Positions 41,373-51,077 of a stretch of 64,000 nucleotides of DNA are shown here, one piece after another. A program made the position numbers and the translations under genes. Location: contig OZ243960.1 of NCBI GenBank assembly GCA_965214435.1, forward strand, positions 3,038,001-3,102,000. Direction: 5' to 3'. How positions within the stretch are numbered: position 1 is the first letter of the stretch; the number at the start of each line of letters is the position of its first letter. The DNA is from Rubrobacter_A sp965214435. Lineage in GTDB: Bacteria; Actinomycetota; Rubrobacteria; Rubrobacterales; Rubrobacteraceae. The notes below the pieces were generated by a model, which worked only from the letters and a program-made list of their open reading frames with translations, ran no database searches and had not been told where the DNA came from.

Positions 41373-44300
41373 ATGAGATCCGGTAAGACAGACCGGCCGC
41401 TTTCGCCACCCGGCAAGTTGCTCGAAAAGGCGCGCTGGACCTTCTTGCTCGCCAGCCTTGCCATGGCGGTCTTTATCGTACCCATAGTACTGACCAATGC
41501 CGAGAGGCCGTGGGGTCTCCGGGCGTTAGCCCTCGCCGGTCTGGTGGGGCTAAGCCTCCGCTGGTTTGACGGATACCGGCGCGAGAGGTTCGCGCCGGTC
41601 CTGAACCTGCCCGAGGGTCTCGCCGTATTCGGGGTATCTCTAGCAACCTACAGCCCCCTGACCGCGTTAGGCCTTGTATATAGCGGTCTTATGTTCCGTT
41701 CCTTGTACGGGCGATGGTCAACGCTCTTGCTAGCAGCGGCCGTTTACACCGGCGCGTTTCTGGCGGCGGTGGCCGTCTCACTCTCTACCACCGACTGGAA
41801 CCTGCCTGTTTTCGAGATAATACCGAACGCCCTGGGGCTCGTAATAGTCTCGCTGATGGTACATCTGCTAGCCGGGACGCTCGGGCGTCACGAGCGGGCC
41901 GTATCCCGCGAGACCACGCTTCGGGAAGCCAGCGCGGCGCTGGTCGCGGCCCCGGACGCGGCCAGCATCCACGCCGCCGCCCTGCGGGCCGCAAAATCCC
42001 TGACCGGAGACCTCCCTGAAGTCTGGACCGCTATAGCCCTCGGAGGAGCCGGAAACCTTGTACTGGCCGATTCGGATGTACCCGAGTGCCGGGAACATTC
42101 TTTCGACCTCGACACGCTCCCCCGCGATGTACAGAGCGCCTTTTTGGAAGGCCGAGCGGCGCGGGTTACCGGGACCGCGGCGGAGCAGATAGGTTATATC
42201 GCCGGTGACCGCGAGGCCAGAGAAGTCCTTCTCGCCCCGCTCTCGGCGGGTTCGGAGCTTAGAGGAGCCTTGATCCTGGCCTCCTCCAGGGAACTTGCCG
42301 AATCCGCCGAAACGGCCAACAGCCTGGAAGTGCTCTGTCACCAGACAGCGCTCGTACTGGAGAGCACCGCCCTGGCGGAAGAGTTCCACCGGCGTCAGGG
42401 TGAAGCCCGGTTCCGCGCCCTGGTACAGGAAGGGTCGGACTTGATCCTGACCTTTGCGCCCGACGGAACCATCGGCTACCGGAGCCCATCCTTCGAGCTA
42501 ACACTCGGCTACAGCCCCGACGAAGAATCCGATGAGAACATCGAGCACTTCCTATGCCCCGAAGACGTCTTAAAGGTCCGCAACCTGGTAGGCGAACTGC
42601 TCGGGGAGCCGGATAAAAAAGTCGTCGCCGAGATAGACATTACCCACTCCAGCGGGTCCTACCTGCGCCTGGAAGCCGCCTTTACCAACCTGCTCTCCAA
42701 CCCGGACGTTGGCGAGATCGTCCTGAACGCCCGGGACATTACCCCGCGCAAGCAGGTAGAGGAGGCCCTGCGGCGCAGCGAAGAGCAGTTCGAGGTGGCG
42801 ATCCGGGGCGCCAACGACGGCATCTGGGACTGGAACCTGCTGACCGACGAGGTGTACTTCTCTCCGCGCTGGAAGTCCATGATCGGCTACGAGGACCACG
42901 AACTCGAAAACACCTTTGAAACCTGGAGAGACCTGATGCACCCGGAGGACGTTCCGCGGATCATGAGCCTTATACAAGCCTACCTCGGGGGCGAGACAAA
43001 CCATTACGAGCTCGAGCACCGCCTCCGCCACAAAGACGGTTCCTACCGCTGGATACTGGCGCGGGGAGCCCATCTCAGGGACAGTGACGGCACCCTGTAC
43101 CGTATGGCAGGCTCCCACACGGACATAACCGGGCGTAAATCTCTCGAAGAGCAGCTAACACACCAGGCCTTCCACGACCCTCTCACGGGACTCCCGAACC
43201 GCTCGCTGTTTACCGACCGTGTCGGCCAGGCCCTCGCCCGCTCCAAACGCCGGGGCAGCAACGTCGCCGTCCTCCTTATAGACCTCGACAACTTCAAGTA
43301 CGTCAACGACTCCCAGGGCCACGAGACCGGAGACCGGCTCCTCTCGGCCGCGGCCAGACGTATAGAGGGCTCGCTGCGTACCGAAGACACCGCCGCCCGC
43401 CTCAGCGGCGACGAGTTCGCGGTCCTGCTGGAAGGCGTACCCGACTCCGCGGGGGCGCTCCAGACCGCGAAGCGGATCGCGACTAGTTTCCACGGGGCCT
43501 TTGAGCTGGACGGCCGGGAAGCATTTATTAGCGTCAGCATCGGCGTGGCTCTAGGCCCCGCCAGCGATTACGACGCGGAGAAGCTGCTTAGAGACGCCGA
43601 CGCCGCCATGTATGGCTCCAAGAGTAGCGGCAAAGACCAGTACAAGCTCTTTGATCCGTCGATGGACGTGGCAGCCCAGACCCGCCCCCGGCTGGAGTAT
43701 GACCTCCGCCGGGCAGCCGAGGCCTCCGGAAAAAGGAGTTCTATCTCTGCTACCAGCCAAAGGTAATCCCCTCGACCAGCGAAGTCGTCGCTTTCGAGGC
43801 GCTCCTCCGGTGGCAGCACCCGGAGCGCGGCGTGGTCTCACCGGGAGAGTTTATCCCGTTGCGGAAGACACCCGGCTTATCGTGCCGATCGGGCGCTGGG
43901 TCCTGGAAGAAGCCTGCCGCCAGGCCCGAATCTGGCAGGAACAGCGCCCGGAAAAAAGACCCCTGGCAATAAGCGTTAACCTCTCAGCCCGGCAGTTCCA
44001 GGCCCCGGACCTCGTCGGGGACGTCTCGCGGGTACTCCAAAAAACCCGTCTGGACCCGCGGTGTCTGATCCTGGAGATCACGGAGAGCGTAATAATGGAC
44101 GACGCCGAAAGCACCATCGAGATCTTTAATGAGTTGAGGTCTCTCGGAGTCCGGCTCGCCGTCGACGACTTCGGCACCGGCTACTCTTCGTTCTCGTACC
44201 TCCGCCGCTTCCCGGTCGACTACCTGAAAATGGACCGCTCTTTTATAGAAAAGCTGGACCAGAACTCTGAGAGCGTAGCCCTGGTATCCGCCATGATAGA

Positions 44301-44460
44301 CCTCTCCCGCGCCCTCGGACTCCGCACGGTGGCCGAGGGTGTCGAGACTTCAGCCCAACTCTCCTGCCTGACGGAACTAGGCTGCGACCTGGCCCAGGGG
44401 TTTTACTTCGCAAAGCCGCTCCCGGAAAAAGACGCCGGCCGCCTGCTGCTGGCAGACTAA
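41373..44460 (+). pseudogene. Membrane PAS-PAS-GGDEF-EAL c-di-GMP protein broken by two frameshifts
   Basis: One gene in three frames. From 41373: four or five membrane helices (to about residue 165), a GAF-like part, two PAS domains (near 345 and 470) and a GGDEF domain with the active-site variant SGDEF. At about 43730 the frame runs out in AEASGKRSS; the EAL domain continues two bases later in another frame (EFYLCYQPKV...EALLRWQHPERG), and again from about 43860 in the 43612-44460 frame (AEDTRLIVPIGRW...DDFGTGYSSFSYL...ERF-like end). One missing A in the AAAAA run at 43730 and one missing G in TTGCGG near 43860 explain both. With both restored, EAL, LEITESV, DDFGTGYSS and the KMDRSF motif are intact. 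Confidence 0.8.
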
Positions 44461-44521
44461 CCGGCGTCCGAAACGAACAGCGGTGAAGTTCTGTGCAGTC
44501 GTGGTCTACAGGGACCCGGGC

Positions 44522-44659
44522 TTACCGGACCCGTCCGGAGCCACCGGAGTTTTCATTCTCCCTCCGGGCCGCCTGCATAAAGATCGTGACGAAGTAGACG
44601 AGCCCGCCCCACAATATACCGCCGCCGAGAATTAGCATGATCCAGGCTCCAAAGCTCAC
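44522..44659 (-). CDS. Small subunit of a neurotransmitter:sodium symporter (MetS type)
   Basis: A 45-residue protein, MSFGAWIMLILGGGILWGGL followed by VYFVTIFM and a charged tail (ARRENENS). This single helix with the MSFGAWIML start is the signature of small subunits that accompany bacterial NSS transporters (MetS). It starts at GTG 44659 with an excellent AAAGGAGG ribosome site, 12 bases after the transporter's stop. It is intact although the large subunit is frameshifted. Confidence 0.85.
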   Translation of the reverse strand: MSFGAWIMLILGGGILWGGLVYFVTIFMQAARRENENSGGSGRVR

Positions 44660-44671
44660 GCGGTCCTCCTT

Positions 44672-46167
44672 TCACTTTTCTCGCGGGTCTTGATCCGCTG
44701 GAAGATAAACGCCGACGACTATCGCCCCGACAGCCGCCCCGCCACCGAACGCGATAAGACCGCTCACCGGGTAGTCCTCGTACGCGGCAGAGAACTCGCC
44801 AACCAGGTTAAGGACGGTTACCACGGCCAACGCCACGGGAGTGAGTACCGAGAGTGCTAAGACCCACCAGCGCCCGACCCGGACGTAGGAACTCTCGTTG
44901 ACGTGCTCCTGGAGAGCGCCTACCTGACGGACGACCCAGGCGACCAGGATGACCTCAAAGAATCCCGAGAGTAGCAGCCCGTAGGAGTTGATGTAGTGGT
45001 CTACAGTATCCAGGTAGTACAGGCCGCCGCGGGTGGTATAGAGCAGCCCGATCAGGGCCGCCAGCCCGCACACCCGGTTTACTGCCACAGTCCGGGCGAG
45101 GTCAAACTTCTCCCGCACCGCCGCGATGGCAACCTCGAAGATAGAGACCGCCGAGGTGAGTCCGGCGAAGAGCAGCGCCCCGAAGAACAGCATCACCAAA
45201 AAGGGAGTTTAGCGCCGGAAGCTCGTTTATGATCTGCGGTATTGCTATGAAAGCCAGCCCGATACCGGCCTGCTACGACATCGCCCACCGGCATCCGTGT
45301 TCTGCTGAACGGCCAAGAAACCCAGAACGCTGAAGATGCCTATGGCCGCAAAGAACTCGAAGCCGCTGTTCGCCAGCGCGGCTATAAAGCCACTGTTCGA
45401 GAGGTCTGTCCGGCGCGGCAGGTAGCTGGCGTAGGTGATCATAACCGTAAACCCGAGGCTCAGGGAGAAGAACACCTGCCCGTAGGCTGCGGCCCATACG
45501 TTGTGGGTCCAGTCAGTGCCCCGAAGTCCGGTGAGTCAGGAGGAGGTTGAGCCCCTGCGCAGCGCCCGGTAGCGTCAAACCCCGGATCACGATGACAAAT
45601 ATCATAATGACCAGCGTCGGGATCAGAGACCCGGCTGGCAAGCTCTATACCCCGGCTAACCCCGCGCCTCAATAGCCAGTACACGATGGCCCACGCCACC
45701 GCGAGCGCTAGAAACAGTCGCCACTGGATAAAGCCTATGTTCCAGAAGCTGTCCGAGACACCGAGGAACTGGCCCGTAAAGAAGCTCTCCGTATCAGAGC
45801 CCCACTGGTTGCCGAACGAGAAGTACGTGTAACTCAGCACCCACCCGATGATAATCATGTAGTACGTGCCGATGACAAACGACACGGCCACCTGCCACCA
45901 GCCGAGCCACTCCCACCGCCGCGACAGGCTCCTGTAGGAGAAAGGTCCGGCGGCCCGATACTTGTTGCCTAGAGCGTACTCCATGATCATAATCGGTATG
46001 CCGGCCGTCGCTAGGGCTATAAAGTACGGCAGCAGGAATGCTCCCCCACCGTTGTCGTACACCACGTAAGCGTACCGCCAGATGTTACCGAGCCCGATCG
46101 CCGAGCCGACTGCCGCGAGAATGAACCCCGCTTTACTACCAAACTGATCCCGCTGTTCGTCTTCTAT
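44672..46167 (-). pseudogene. Neurotransmitter:sodium symporter large subunit (NSS/SNF, MetP-like), frameshifted
   Basis: Read across frames, the minus strand gives a full NSS transporter: EDEQRDQFGSKAGFILAAVG and SAIGLGNIWRYAYVVYDNGG at the start, then PYFIALATAGIPIMIMEYALG, ASRVLIPTLVIMIFVIVI, VWAAAYGQVFFSLSLGFTVM, and MLFFGALLFAGLTSAVSIFEVAIAAV, to the stop at 44672. The frame changes at least five times (near 45630, 45535, 45515, 45280 and 45200), by both gains and losses of bases. The start has no ATG: GGGAGGGG (46179-46172) is followed by ATA at 46167. The chain of indels means it is not functional as read. Confidence 0.8.
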
Positions 46168-46303
46168 CTCGCCCCTCCCATCCTAATCCTGCTCTACACC
46201 GGGTAAATGCCACCCAGCATACTCCGGTATCACCCTTTCCCGCAACAGCGAAATTCTTCCGGTTGGTTTGGTCGGACGGATGGTCCGGCAATACCAGAGG
46301 TTA

Positions 46304-47206
46304 TTACTGAGAGCCGCCTTCCGCTCCCCCAGCTCCCGAACCGCCAGCTCCGCCGGCCCCGCCAGCCGGTTGCCCGGATCCCCCGCTGCCCGGGGTACCG
46401 GAACCACCGTCCGGTTGTTGAGAGGGGTTGGCTGGCTGGGAGGGTGTGCCGCCACCCGAGTCCTGCGCCCCGGAACCTGGGGCCGGTGCGCCGGAGTTGC
46501 CGGGAGACTGCTGCCCGCCCGGCTGCTGTGGCTGCTCGTTTCCGCCGGGAAGCGGAGAGTCCTGGTCTGCCCCGGAAGGCGTTTCTTGCCCGGACGGTGT
46601 CTCTTGCCCGAATGGCGCTTGCTGGTCGGTGCCGTCATCGGATGTCGCGGTCTGAGAACCGCCGCCGAGCAATGACGGCCGGGTACCCGCCGACTCCCCT
46701 GGAGTGCTGCCGGCCACGGACGTACTCGTACCGCACTCGTTCCAGATGCTGCACGACAGACTATTTCCGAGTCCGTATTCGATAGCCGTTACGAGGCCGA
46801 TTCCCAGAACGACCGCGACCGCTCCTCCCGCGAGAGCCCTGCGGAGAATGGCACCCTGCCTGGAGGACGAGAGGTGGGAGAACCAGCGAAATGCTCCCGA
46901 GACGCGCTCCCCGAAACCTTGGCGGGTCTCGGGAGGCTCCTCCGGTGAGGTGTCTTCCTGCCTTACGTTCCGGGTAACTCGCTCCCGGACTTTCTTTGGC
47001 GCCGAGCGCGCCTTGCTCGAAGCTCTCTCTAGATAAGCCCGCAGTATCGCCGAACCGCCGGTAATGATCATGGCCGTCAGAGCCGCCCCGATAAGGGTCC
47101 CGGCGACGTTGAACGCCGAGGTTACGGTCGCGGCCCCGGTCGAAGCCAGGCCCGCGGCTACCACCGCGCTCGGGGTTATTACTGGTCCTGTACTATTGGC
47201 GCTCAC
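46304..47206 (-). CDS. Membrane protein with long Gly/Ser/Gln/Pro-rich extracytoplasmic tail
   Basis: A 300-residue protein. The N-terminal part has an apolar segment (VAGTLIGAALTAMIITGGSAI, about 34-54) and a basic helix; a second helix (GGAVAVVLGIGLVTAIEYGLG) follows near 130. A long low-complexity tail (from about 165) is rich in Gly, Ser, Gln, Pro and Asn with repeats such as QETPSGQETPSG, ending in Gly/Ala/Ser. A short CSIWNEC loop could form a disulfide. The extended -10 TGGTAATTT stands 8 bases before the GTG start. Probably a cell-surface protein; no family found. Confidence 0.7.
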   Translation of the reverse strand: MSANSTGPVITPSAVVAAGLASTGAATVTSAFNVAGTLIGAALTAMIITGGSAILRAYLERASSKARSAPKKVRERVTRNVRQEDTSPEEPPETRQGFGERVSGAFRWFSHLSSSRQGAILRRALAGGAVAVVLGIGLVTAIEYGLGNSLSCSIWNECGTSTSVAGSTPGESAGTRPSLLGGGSQTATSDDGTDQQAPFGQETPSGQETPSGADQDSPLPGGNEQPQQPGGQQSPGNSGAPAPGSGAQDSGGGTPSQPANPSQQPDGGSGTPGSGGSGQPAGGAGGAGGSGAGGAEGGSQ

Positions 47207-47314
47207 AGTAAGCTAAATTACCAGCGCAACCGCCGGTTTCAAAGCCCCCCAGGTACTATTTATGGAAAATCTGTGAAAGGTTTTTCAGGGACGTTTGCGG
47301 GCGTCGAGCGCGAG

Positions 47315-47779
47315 CTACTGCTCCGCGCTGGCGAGGTGTCTCTGGGGCCGGACTACAAGCACCGGACAGGGCGCGTGGCGCACGATGCTATCGGAGTCGC
47401 TACCCAGGAAAGCCCGGCGCATGGTGCCGTAGCCGCGGCTGCCGACCACGATCATCTCTACTTCAAGCTCTTCCGCGAGCCCTATTATCTCCTCGTCGGC
47501 CCGGCGTCCCATGCGCAGGTGAGCCTGGGTGACGTCTCCCCCAGCGGCGGCTATTTTCTCCACCTCGGAGTCGAGCCGCTCCTGGGCTTCTTTTTTCCAG
47601 GTCTCGTACTGGTTGGCCGAAAGCGTGTCCGGCAGTACGTAAGGGGAGATCACACCTACATGCACCACGTGCAACTCGGAGTTGGTCCTGTTGACCATGT
47701 CGACCGCCGTCTGGATAGCGAGGGCCGCGTCACCCGAACCATCGACCGCCAGTAAAACCTTCATCGGAAATGTAGTCAT
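47315..47779 (-). CDS. Universal stress protein, UspA family
   Basis: A 154-residue single-domain Usp. MKVLLAVDGSGDAALAI is the start and the ATP-binding signature G-2x-G-9x-G is complete in VVGSRGYGTMRRAFLGSDSD, ending in IVRHAPCPVLVVRP. The frame is open to 47887; ATG at 47779 has a GAGGAGG site four bases away, and the ATG at 47764 is also possible. ATP binding is expected. Confidence 0.93.
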   Translation of the reverse strand: MTTFPMKVLLAVDGSGDAALAIQTAVDMVNRTNSELHVVHVGVISPYVLPDTLSANQYETWKKEAQERLDSEVEKIAAAGGDVTQAHLRMGRRADEEIIGLAEELEVEMIVVGSRGYGTMRRAFLGSDSDSIVRHAPCPVLVVRPQRHLASAEQ

Positions 47780-47970
47780 CACGCCTCCTCTGTCGCTCCC
47801 GGACACCATTCTAGTTCCCGCTAGACTCTCACGCCACGAGTGTGGCACCCACCACCACGAACCAGACGCCGGAGAAGAGCACCTCACCCCCGCCGAGTTT
47901 TCCGGCCAAACCCTCGCCCATGAAGAACCTTTTCAGATGTTCAGCGCACGCTGCGGCCGGTCCTGCCCGG
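47780..47970 (-). promoter_or_regulatory. Upstream region of the universal stress gene
   Basis: About 190 bases between the uvrA stop and the Usp start, both on the minus strand. A TAGAAT hexamer near 47811-47816 could be the -10 of the Usp gene. No gene is evident. Confidence 0.35.
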
Positions 47971-50832
47971 CTAACTAGCGGCGATCATCTCCGGTGAGTA
48001 CTCCCGCAAGAATCGTCCGGTATGGGACATATCGACGCGGGCGACCTCTTCGGGGGTACCGGACGCTATGATCCGCCCGCCCCCGTCGCCGCCTTCCGGG
48101 CCGAGGTCTATGACGTGATCCGCCGAACGGACAACGTCCAGGTTGTGCTCGATGACGATGACCGTGTTACCCGCGTCCACGAGCCGGTGCAAGATGGATA
48201 GCAGCCGCTCGACGTCCGCGAAGTGCAGCCCCGTCGTCGGCTCGTCCAGGATGTACACCGTCTTGCCCGTGGCCCTCTTGCCAAGTTCGCTGGCAAGCTT
48301 TACCCGCTGGGCTTCGCCACCGGAGAGCGTCGTGGCCGGCTGACCGAGCCGGACGTACCCGAGCCCCACGTCGCGCAGGGTATTCAGCCTGCGGGCGATA
48401 GCCGGGACCGGCTCGAAGAACGTGCAGGCTTCGTCGACGGTCATCTCCAGGACGTCGGAGATGCTCTTGTCCTTGTAGGTAACCCGGAGGGTCTCGGCGT
48501 TGTACCGGCGACCCTTGCAGACCTCACAGGGCACGTAAACGTCCGGCAGGAAGTGCATCTCGATGCGGATCTGCCCGTCCCCCCGGCACGCCTCGCACCG
48601 CCCGCCCTTTACGTTAAACGAGAACCGCCCCGGCTTGTAGCCTCTTATTTTGGCCTCCGGCGTGGCTGCGAAGAGCTGGCGGATATGGTCAAAGACCTTG
48701 GTGTAGGTCGCCGGGTTCGAGCGCGGCGTCCGGCCGATGGGACTCTGGTCAATGTCTATGACCTTGTCCACGTCCTCGGTGCCCCGAAGGCCCGCGTGCC
48801 GCCCCGGACGGTGCTTACCCCGGCCTACCGCGTTCGCGAGCGCCTTGAACAGTATCTCGTTTACCAGCGTGCTCTTTCCGGACCCTGATACCCCGGTGAC
48901 CGACGTAAACACCCCGAGCGGGAAGCTGGCGTCTACCTTCTTGAGGTTGTGCTCGTTCGCCCCGAGTAGCTCCACGGCTCCCGAAGGTTTCCGGCGCTCG
49001 GCGGGCGGCTCTATCCGCCGCCGCCCGGAGAGGTAGTCGCCGGTTATGGATTGCTCTTCAGCTTCGATGTCGGCCACGCCGCCGGCCGCGACGACCTGAC
49101 CGCCGTGCACCCCGGCGCCGGGACCAACGTCCACAACGTAGTCCGCCGCCCGGATGGTTTCTTCGTCATGCTCGACGACTATAAGGGTGTTCCCGAGATC
49201 CCGGAGCTTGGTGAGCGTGTTGAGCAGCCGGCGGTTATCCCGCTGGTGAAGCCCGATGGATGGCTCGTCGAGAACGTACAGTACACCGACGAGACCGCTG
49301 CCGACCTGCGAGGCGAGCCGGATGCGCTGCGCCTCTCCGCCGGATAGGGTTCCGGCCGCCCGGTTTAGCGTCAGGTAGTTTAGACCGACGTCCACCAGGA
49401 AGCCGAGACGCTCCCGGATCTCCTTTACGACCCGCTCGGCGATCAACCACTCCCGCGCACTGAACTCTGCGCCCTCCAGGAACTTCTGCGCCTCGACGAC
49501 GCTCATGCGGGCGAACTCGTCGATGTTCCGCTCCCCGACGGTGACCGCGAGCGCCTCGGGCCTGAGGCGCGCGCCTCCGCACCGCGGACACGGCACGTGG
49601 CCCATGTACTCCTCGATCTTCTCCCGCCGGTACTCGGAGTCGGTCTCGGCGTACCGGCGCTCCAGGTTCCCAACCACGCCGTCGAATTGAGTCATGTACT
49701 GCCGCCGACGCCCGTAACGGTTTTTGTACGAGACGTAGATCCGTCCGTCATCCGTACCGTGAAGTACAAGGTTACGGTGCTCCTCCGGCAGGTCGCGCCA
49801 GGAGACGTTGAGGTCGAGACCGTACTTCTCTACGAGCCCAGAGAGGATGCTGGCGTAGTACTCCGAGGAGGAGTCGGCCCACGGTACGATGGCACCCTCA
49901 TTTATGCTCAGGTCCTCGTTCGGCACCACGAGCTCGGGGTCTATCTCCATCCGGCTTCCGAGACCGTCACATCCGGAGCAGGCCCCGTGCGGGCTGTTAA
50001 ACGAGAACGTCCGGGGCTGTATCTCGGCTATCGAGGCCCCGCAGTTCGTGCACGTAAAGCTCTCCGAGAACAGCATCGGCTCCAAAGCCGTGGAACCGTC
50101 CCTCTCGACCGTTTCCACCAGCATAAGCCCCTCGGCCAGCTTTAACGCTGTCTCGACCGAGTCCGTAAGCCGGCGTTCTATACCTTCCCGGACCACCAGA
50201 CGGTCTACCACTACTTCAATGTCGTGCTTGTAGTTACGGTCGAGGTTCAGGTCTACCGGTAGTTCGTGTACCTCGCCGTCCACCCGCACCCGGGCGTAGC
50301 CGTCTTCGGCCAGATCCTTGAAAAGCTTGCCGTATTCCCCCTTGCGGCCGCGGACCACGGGGGCCAGCACCATAAAGCGGGTCTTCTCCGGTAGAGCCAG
50401 GATCTTCTCGACCATCTGCTGGGAGGTCGAGGAGGCGACGGGCTGCCCGCAGACGTGACAGTGGGGCCGTCCGGCGCGGGCGTAGAGGAGCCGGAGGTAG
50501 TCGTAGACTTCCGTTACGGTGGCAACCGTCGAGCGCGGGTTGTTCGAAGTCGTCTTCTGGTCGATAGAGACCGCCGGCGAGAGGCCGTCGATGTGGTCCA
50601 CGTCCGGCTTGTCCATCTGGCCGAGGAACTGCCGGGCATAGGCCGAAAGGCTCTCGACGTACCGGCGCTGGCCTTCGGCGTAGATCGTGTCGAACGCCAG
50701 TGACGACTTACCAGAACCAGAGAGGCCGGTGACCACGGCCATGACATCCCGCGGTATAGAGACGGTGATGTTCTGAAGGTTATGCTCGCGCGCCCCGTGG
50801 ACGGCTATCTGATTCTCCGCTATGTTCTCCAC
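47971..50832 (-). CDS. uvrA: Excinuclease ABC subunit A
   Basis: Damage-recognition ATPase of nucleotide excision repair, 953 residues. Two ABC domains: Walker A TGLSGSGKSSLAFDTIYAEG near residue 35 and TGVSGSGKSTLVNEIL in the second half, with LSGGEAQRI / LSGGEAQRVKLASELG signatures. Zinc modules appear as CHVCG, CTNCG...CSGCDG, CPRCGG and CEACRGDG...CEVCKGRR. GTG start at 50832. Its promoter region has several palindromes. Confidence 0.98.
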   Translation of the reverse strand: MENIAENQIAVHGAREHNLQNITVSIPRDVMAVVTGLSGSGKSSLAFDTIYAEGQRRYVESLSAYARQFLGQMDKPDVDHIDGLSPAVSIDQKTTSNNPRSTVATVTEVYDYLRLLYARAGRPHCHVCGQPVASSTSQQMVEKILALPEKTRFMVLAPVVRGRKGEYGKLFKDLAEDGYARVRVDGEVHELPVDLNLDRNYKHDIEVVVDRLVVREGIERRLTDSVETALKLAEGLMLVETVERDGSTALEPMLFSESFTCTNCGASIAEIQPRTFSFNSPHGACSGCDGLGSRMEIDPELVVPNEDLSINEGAIVPWADSSSEYYASILSGLVEKYGLDLNVSWRDLPEEHRNLVLHGTDDGRIYVSYKNRYGRRRQYMTQFDGVVGNLERRYAETDSEYRREKIEEYMGHVPCPRCGGARLRPEALAVTVGERNIDEFARMSVVEAQKFLEGAEFSAREWLIAERVVKEIRERLGFLVDVGLNYLTLNRAAGTLSGGEAQRIRLASQVGSGLVGVLYVLDEPSIGLHQRDNRRLLNTLTKLRDLGNTLIVVEHDEETIRAADYVVDVGPGAGVHGGQVVAAGGVADIEAEEQSITGDYLSGRRRIEPPAERRKPSGAVELLGANEHNLKKVDASFPLGVFTSVTGVSGSGKSTLVNEILFKALANAVGRGKHRPGRHAGLRGTEDVDKVIDIDQSPIGRTPRSNPATYTKVFDHIRQLFAATPEAKIRGYKPGRFSFNVKGGRCEACRGDGQIRIEMHFLPDVYVPCEVCKGRRYNAETLRVTYKDKSISDVLEMTVDEACTFFEPVPAIARRLNTLRDVGLGYVRLGQPATTLSGGEAQRVKLASELGKRATGKTVYILDEPTTGLHFADVERLLSILHRLVDAGNTVIVIEHNLDVVRSADHVIDLGPEGGDGGGRIIASGTPEEVARVDMSHTGRFLREYSPEMIAAS

Positions 50833-50840
50833 CCCTTTAC

Positions 50841-50909
50841 GGTTTAGCCACCGGTTTAGCCGCTGCGACCGCTTTCCGGAAATTATACGGCCTCCCTGAC
50901 GGAGGCCAA
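50841..50909 (-). promoter_or_regulatory. uvrA promoter with overlapping palindromes
   Basis: On the minus strand: TTGGCC (50909-50904), 16 bases, TATAAT (50887-50882). The spacer contains the perfect inverted repeat GGCCTCC-CTGAC-GGAGGCC (50889-50907). A second palindrome, TTTCCGGAAA (50873-50882), overlaps the -10 and start site. A direct repeat of GGTTTAGCC lies further downstream at 50841-50861. Placement suggests an operator, perhaps for a damage-response repressor; it is not the usual GAAC-N4-GTTC box. Confidence 0.55.
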
Positions 50910-50971
50910 CGAGTCTTTTCTTTTGGTCTAGATTTTAACACCACTCAAGTATATGGCAGGTCTTTCCGGCA

Positions 50972-51007
50972 GACTGTCAGGCGGACCGAACGCCGGTTTA
51001 GACAGTC
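50972..51007. repeat. Nested inverted repeat upstream of the PucR-type gene
   Basis: GACTGTC (50972-50978) and GACAGTC (51001-51007) enclose GGCG (50980-50983) and CGCC (50991-50994), making a two-tier hairpin about 70 bases before the PucR-type gene. It could be an RNA structure or an operator. Confidence 0.4.
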
Positions 51008-51077
51008 CCTTGTAACTCGTATATATTGAAAAGGTAATGGTTACTGTAGATAACATAGCTTTCTTGGGGGTTGGTGC

